From the NCBI RefSeq assembly GCF_019320115.1, contig NC_089581.1, forward strand, positions 9,301,707 to 9,365,706: DNA of 64,000 nt, given 5' to 3'. The notes under the pieces are model-generated. The model worked only from the letters and a program-made list of their open reading frames with translations. It ran no database searches and was not told where the DNA came from. The stretch is from Miscanthus floridulus. Lineage: Eukaryota; Streptophyta; Magnoliopsida; Poales; Poaceae. The number at the start of each line of letters is the position of its first letter. Position 1 is the stretch's first letter. Positions 61,001 through 64,000 of the stretch are shown here, piece by piece. The position numbers and the translations under genes are program-made.

Positions 61001-61384
61001 GAAGCGCGTCCTCTCTTCCAAAGGTGAGCCTTTTCTCACAATTCAATCCCCTCCACATTCCAAGACTGTGTAAGCTGCAATTTGAACTCACCAACAATTG
61101 CTGCCTGCAGTCCTGACATAACGTGCTTCGGATCTTTGTTTGCAGCATCGGGCGAGCCTCCGCTTCTTCTAGCTTCCTCGGTGCACTGTGCAATGAGGGA
61201 GGCCATCAGGGCCGCCAGGAAGGAATTCTCGGTCTGCACTGGTCCAGCGAACTCCGCCATCACGTTCCAGATGGACGTGCCAGCGACGATGCCTGTCGTC
61301 AAGGAGCTGTGTGGCCTGGATGTCGTGGAGAGGTACCTGGAGAGCATGTCCGCTGCTGGCACAACCACCACTGCTAAAGCATAG
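55097..61384 (+). CDS. AO: Aldehyde oxidase (molybdenum-flavin enzyme)
   Basis: Ten exons join in frame: 55097-55241, 56373-58031, 58260-58522, 58634-58843, 58932-59150, 59276-60241, 60441-60536, 60648-60746, 60834-61023, 61146-61384, giving 1361 aa, normal for plant AO. Plant AOs oxidise aldehydes in the cytosol, including abscisic aldehyde and indole-3-acetaldehyde. [2Fe-2S] ligands are Cys46, 51, 54, 76 and Cys116, 119, 164, 166. The FAD domain has [16 protein letters not shown]. The molybdopterin domain has [11 protein letters not shown] (about 818-828) and the catalytic Glu in [10 protein letters not shown] (E1286). AO proteins usually read MRAPGDVQ near residue 935; here it is MRGPGDVQ (Gly937). 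The sequence resembles maize AO1 closely by recall. AO rather than xanthine dehydrogenase is chosen from overall similarity. No stop or frameshift was found. Confidence 0.95.
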
Positions 61385-61555
61385 ATCCAGCAGGCGCACT
61401 GCCCATGACGAGAGAGCTTAATCAGTCTGTGTAAAATACTAAAGAACGGCATGACATGCCGAGCTTGCCTGTGTGTTAGTTCTGATGTACAGAAGAGAGG
61501 TAGCAATGGCGAGCTGTGGCCTTGCGAATCATGAGTTATGAACAATAGAAGAAAA

Positions 61556-61561
61556 AATAAA
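61556..61561 (+). terminator. Candidate poly(A) signal of the AO gene
   Basis: aataaa lies 172 bp after the stop codon, in an A-rich context. Confidence 0.5.
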
Positions 61562-61865
61562 CTAAATAAGTGTCGGGCAGGCGAACGTGTGGATGAAATC
61601 ATGTGGTTTCAACTGGATTTTGAAGAAATTTTGCAATGGATCTTCATTTGTACTCCTAGCTAGGTGCGTACCTGTCTTCTGGGTACATGGGGGATAGGAT
61701 TTGTACCAGCCAGCTAGGTTTGGCCTTGCTGCCTTGTTGTGACCTTCACCGGTAGCTACTCCATGCGCGCCTATTTGAACGTGGCGGCACAGCTGAGATC
61801 AGACGCTGCTTGATTTCACGGAATGTGTTGTGTGTTCCTGCCCGTGACGCACGAGAGCTGATGCT

Positions 61866-61895
<30 letters not shown>
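61866..61895. repeat. G homopolymer (30 bp)
   Basis: An uninterrupted run of 30 G, downstream of the AO gene. Its length is doubtful in any assembly. Confidence 0.9.
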
Positions 61896-61897
<2 letters not shown>

Positions 61898-62247
61898 GCC
61901 GGCTTGCTGCTGCCGTTGGGTTGGGCTCTGTGATTGGTCTCATAGTTCATTGCTAGGGACATGCACCAATTAGCCGGGAATCCAAACATACACATGCCAA
62001 TAGTTGGCTGGCAATTGTCTAATCTTTTTTCTCTCCTTTTTTGTTTCATAAGATGTTGTAAGACCCTGGGTCCTCTTTTGTTCTAATAAATTCCAGTAGG
62101 GGGCAACTCCTCCTGTTCTCTAAAAAAAGTTAGCTAGCTAATTTTTAGCTATAGCTAACAATTTGTCTTAGACGATCCAAACAAGCTCAATCTATATTCC
62201 ATTAATGACACTATGGACAGAAGTTGAAGTTCAGTGTTATAATCTAT

Positions 62248-62838
62248 ATCTATATTATCTTATATCTTCAAACCCCACTAGCAATTTATCTTGCCATGCA
62301 AAATGTCCACATCAACATTCACTAGAACAACCCACTAGCACATGCAACTATCTCCACTAGCAATTTATCTTGCCATGCAAAGTGTCCACATCAGCATCCG
62401 CTAGAACAACCCACTAACACATACAACTATCTCATGCAAAGTGTCCACATCAGCATCCACTGACATATCTAATCAACACATGTCATCATTACCCCACTAG
62501 CAATTTATCTTGCCATGCAAAGTGTCCACATCAGCATCCACTAGAACAACCCACTAGCACATGCAACTATCTCACCATGCAAAGTGTCCACATCAGCATC
62601 CACTAACACATCCAACCAACATATGTCATTATGTCTTCATTCAAGCTATTCACATTAGCAAACCACATCATTTACTAACATATACATTTAGTTGTCCACA
62701 TCAGGATGCTAAAAATCATCCACTAACCTGTAGTATTGTGATATTTATTTATCCGTATTAGTAAATATAAAGAGTATAAATATAAAGAGTATAATTTCAC
62801 CTGCCATCCCCGCAGCAACGCGCAGGGTGTTCTTCTAG
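62248..62838 (+). mobile_element. Small non-autonomous Helitron, 591 bp
   Basis: It starts TCTATATTATCTTATATC after an A and ends with a GC-rich hairpin region (cccgcagcaacgcgcagggt) followed by gttcttCTAG and then T, as Helitrons do. They insert between A and T without duplication. The interior (62265-62620) is a tandem array of about 70-120-bp units with ccactagcaatttatcttgc, catgcaaagtgtccacatca and gcatccactagaacaaccca. No Rep/helicase is present. Confidence 0.75.
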
Positions 62839-63139
62839 TTCTTTAGATTCCAAATTCTCAACGTTTAGATAAGACTAGGAAGGAAGGGACACCTCGCCCC
62901 GTCAGTTACAACAGCTACAGCATATAGGATTTCTACTAGAAATTACTAAGCAAAAGATATCATCTAGTAATGTTATGGGCTAAATTGCTCCAACCTATTT
63001 GAACTCAGCCTAAACTAAGATGGGCCCTACTTGTAAAAAGAAATATATTATCCCTTCAGCTTTCTCTCAAAAAAATAACGATGATATATTTATATCACTA
63101 GGTGCAGAAACAAGCACCATTGTCAAGGAGGGGCTTCAC

Positions 63140-63214
63140 AGCACCCCATGCTCCAGCATTGAGTACCCAGAGAATCATTCTCTGGCAAACGTTGCAGATG
63201 CTATTAGTTTGTGA
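63140..63214 (+). other. Possible terminal exon of an unidentified gene
   Basis: After an acceptor-like tgcag, a frame reads TSTIVKEGLHSTPC, SSIEYPENHSLANV and ADAISL before TGA 63212-63214. The amino-acid composition is protein-like, but I do not recognise it and see no partner exon. It may be a gene fragment or chance. Confidence 0.2.
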
Positions 63215-63606
63215 AGGCACACCTTGAGACAGTGATGTAGGAAAGGAACATGTACTATTATAACATATGAGATGCCTTATTGAGCTATTTTCTCAGAAGA
63301 TGTAGAATAATATTTTTCATGTTTAAAGTTCTAAACTTTTGCGAATAAATCATTGCCACAGAAAGGATAATTATTATGTGTTAACAGAGCCCTGCCATCA
63401 AAATTATGTGATTATGTGCCACTTTGCAGGCAATATAAGAATGGGCATGAGAAAAGTAACCATCATTAAGCAGGATTTAAGGCACTTGGAAGTTGGAACA
63501 GTGGATTACATACTGTGATAATCAAACCACTTAAAAAATACTACTGAACTCATATTCCAGCGACAATAGTTGAGAGAATGGGACATAAATGCAAAACATG
63601 GAAATA

Positions 63607-64000
63607 TATATATAGGGTGCATTTTATATACTCCCGGGAGTAGTTACTCCCATAATCAATAAATCACGTTGCGTATGTGTACATACTCATTTATCAGTTT
63701 GAATATGTTGACGTACTAATATTAAAATACTCCAGATCTTTACTATGTGAATTTTTTTTTCAAAAGAGCACATATTTTTTTATATATTATATAATACTAT
63801 GATAGTAGCATATAAAATAAGTATAACTATATACTCTAAGTATATATACATACTTGTCATACATAGTACCCTAAATGATCTAGTATGATGATATACTCCA
63901 TTTACATACACTTCATCGGGCCATATACACCCTAAATCTAGAGATATACACATGGGAGTAACTACTCCTTAGGAGTAGAAAATAATTTCTATATATATAT
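63607..64000. mobile_element. MITE with 'ggagtagttactccca' ends, right end at window edge
   Basis: The left end reads tatagggtgcattttatata followed by ctcc...ggagtagttactccca. The inverse, tgggagtaactactcc...ggagtagaaaataatttct, lies at 63954-63990. The interior is AT-rich. The outer right limit may lie outside the window. Confidence 0.6.

Overview
The window is nuclear DNA from a grass, most likely a panicoid/Andropogoneae species of the sorghum-maize-sugarcane kind. The evidence is the set of intron-containing plant genes with GT-AG introns, extreme GC-richness of several coding regions, and dense grass-type transposons (Tourist, Stowaway and hAT MITEs, Mutator-like elements, Gypsy LTR elements, a Helitron). 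Species cannot be fixed from sequence alone.

Host genes, left to right: the last exon of a MATH-BTB (BPM-type) protein (+, 411-595); an intact 11-exon replication factor C subunit 3 gene (-, 5198-1077, 354 aa), convergent with it; a nuclear tRNA-Gly(GCC) at 6736-6806; a GPI-anchored GH17 beta-1,3-glucanase with an X8/CBM43 domain (+, 16623-18205); a phytocyanin that has lost both copper-binding histidines (-, 23063-22564); an intronless A20/AN1 stress-associated zinc-finger protein (-, 39264-38713); and a complete 10-exon molybdenum-flavin aldehyde oxidase (+, 55097-61384, 1361 aa). These genes do not form a pathway; they are ordinary neighbours separated by transposons.

The transposon layer is the unusual part. 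At 6861-8476 a Pack-MULE with about 280-bp inverted repeats holds a frameshifted, truncated WD40 (Jingubang-like) gene. At 9312-15253 lies a 5.9-kb Mutator-like element with about 870-bp TIRs and a perfect 10-bp target duplication. It carries a decayed MURA-type transposase (SWIM finger and zinc knuckle) and, convergent to it, a decayed second gene that looks like a GRF-type zinc-finger protein. At 25089-28016 a second element with the same terminal motif and a perfect 9-bp duplication seems to carry a kinase fragment. At 28817-37463 an 8.6-kb Gypsy-type element lacks pol and keeps a Transposase_28-like reading frame that is apparently antisense to the element. A 4-kb LTR element with a gag remnant lies at 48014-52041, and two hAT-like insertions have clean 8-bp duplications (37502-38345, 45520-46006). 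Three copies of an unclassified repeat with a 'gcaacat' core occur at 28026, 40800 and 45231, and a 0.9-1.0-kb non-coding segment is duplicated at 43883 and 46767. A short Helitron is at 62248-62838.

Intron boundaries were worked out by hand from GT-AG sites and reading-frame continuity. Family names come from recognition of motifs, not from a search. No defence island, CRISPR array or clearly new enzymatic system was found. The best candidates for follow-up are the MULE family with its second gene, the antisense-only LTR element, the 'gcaacat' family, the duplicated non-coding segment and the copper-less phytocyanin.
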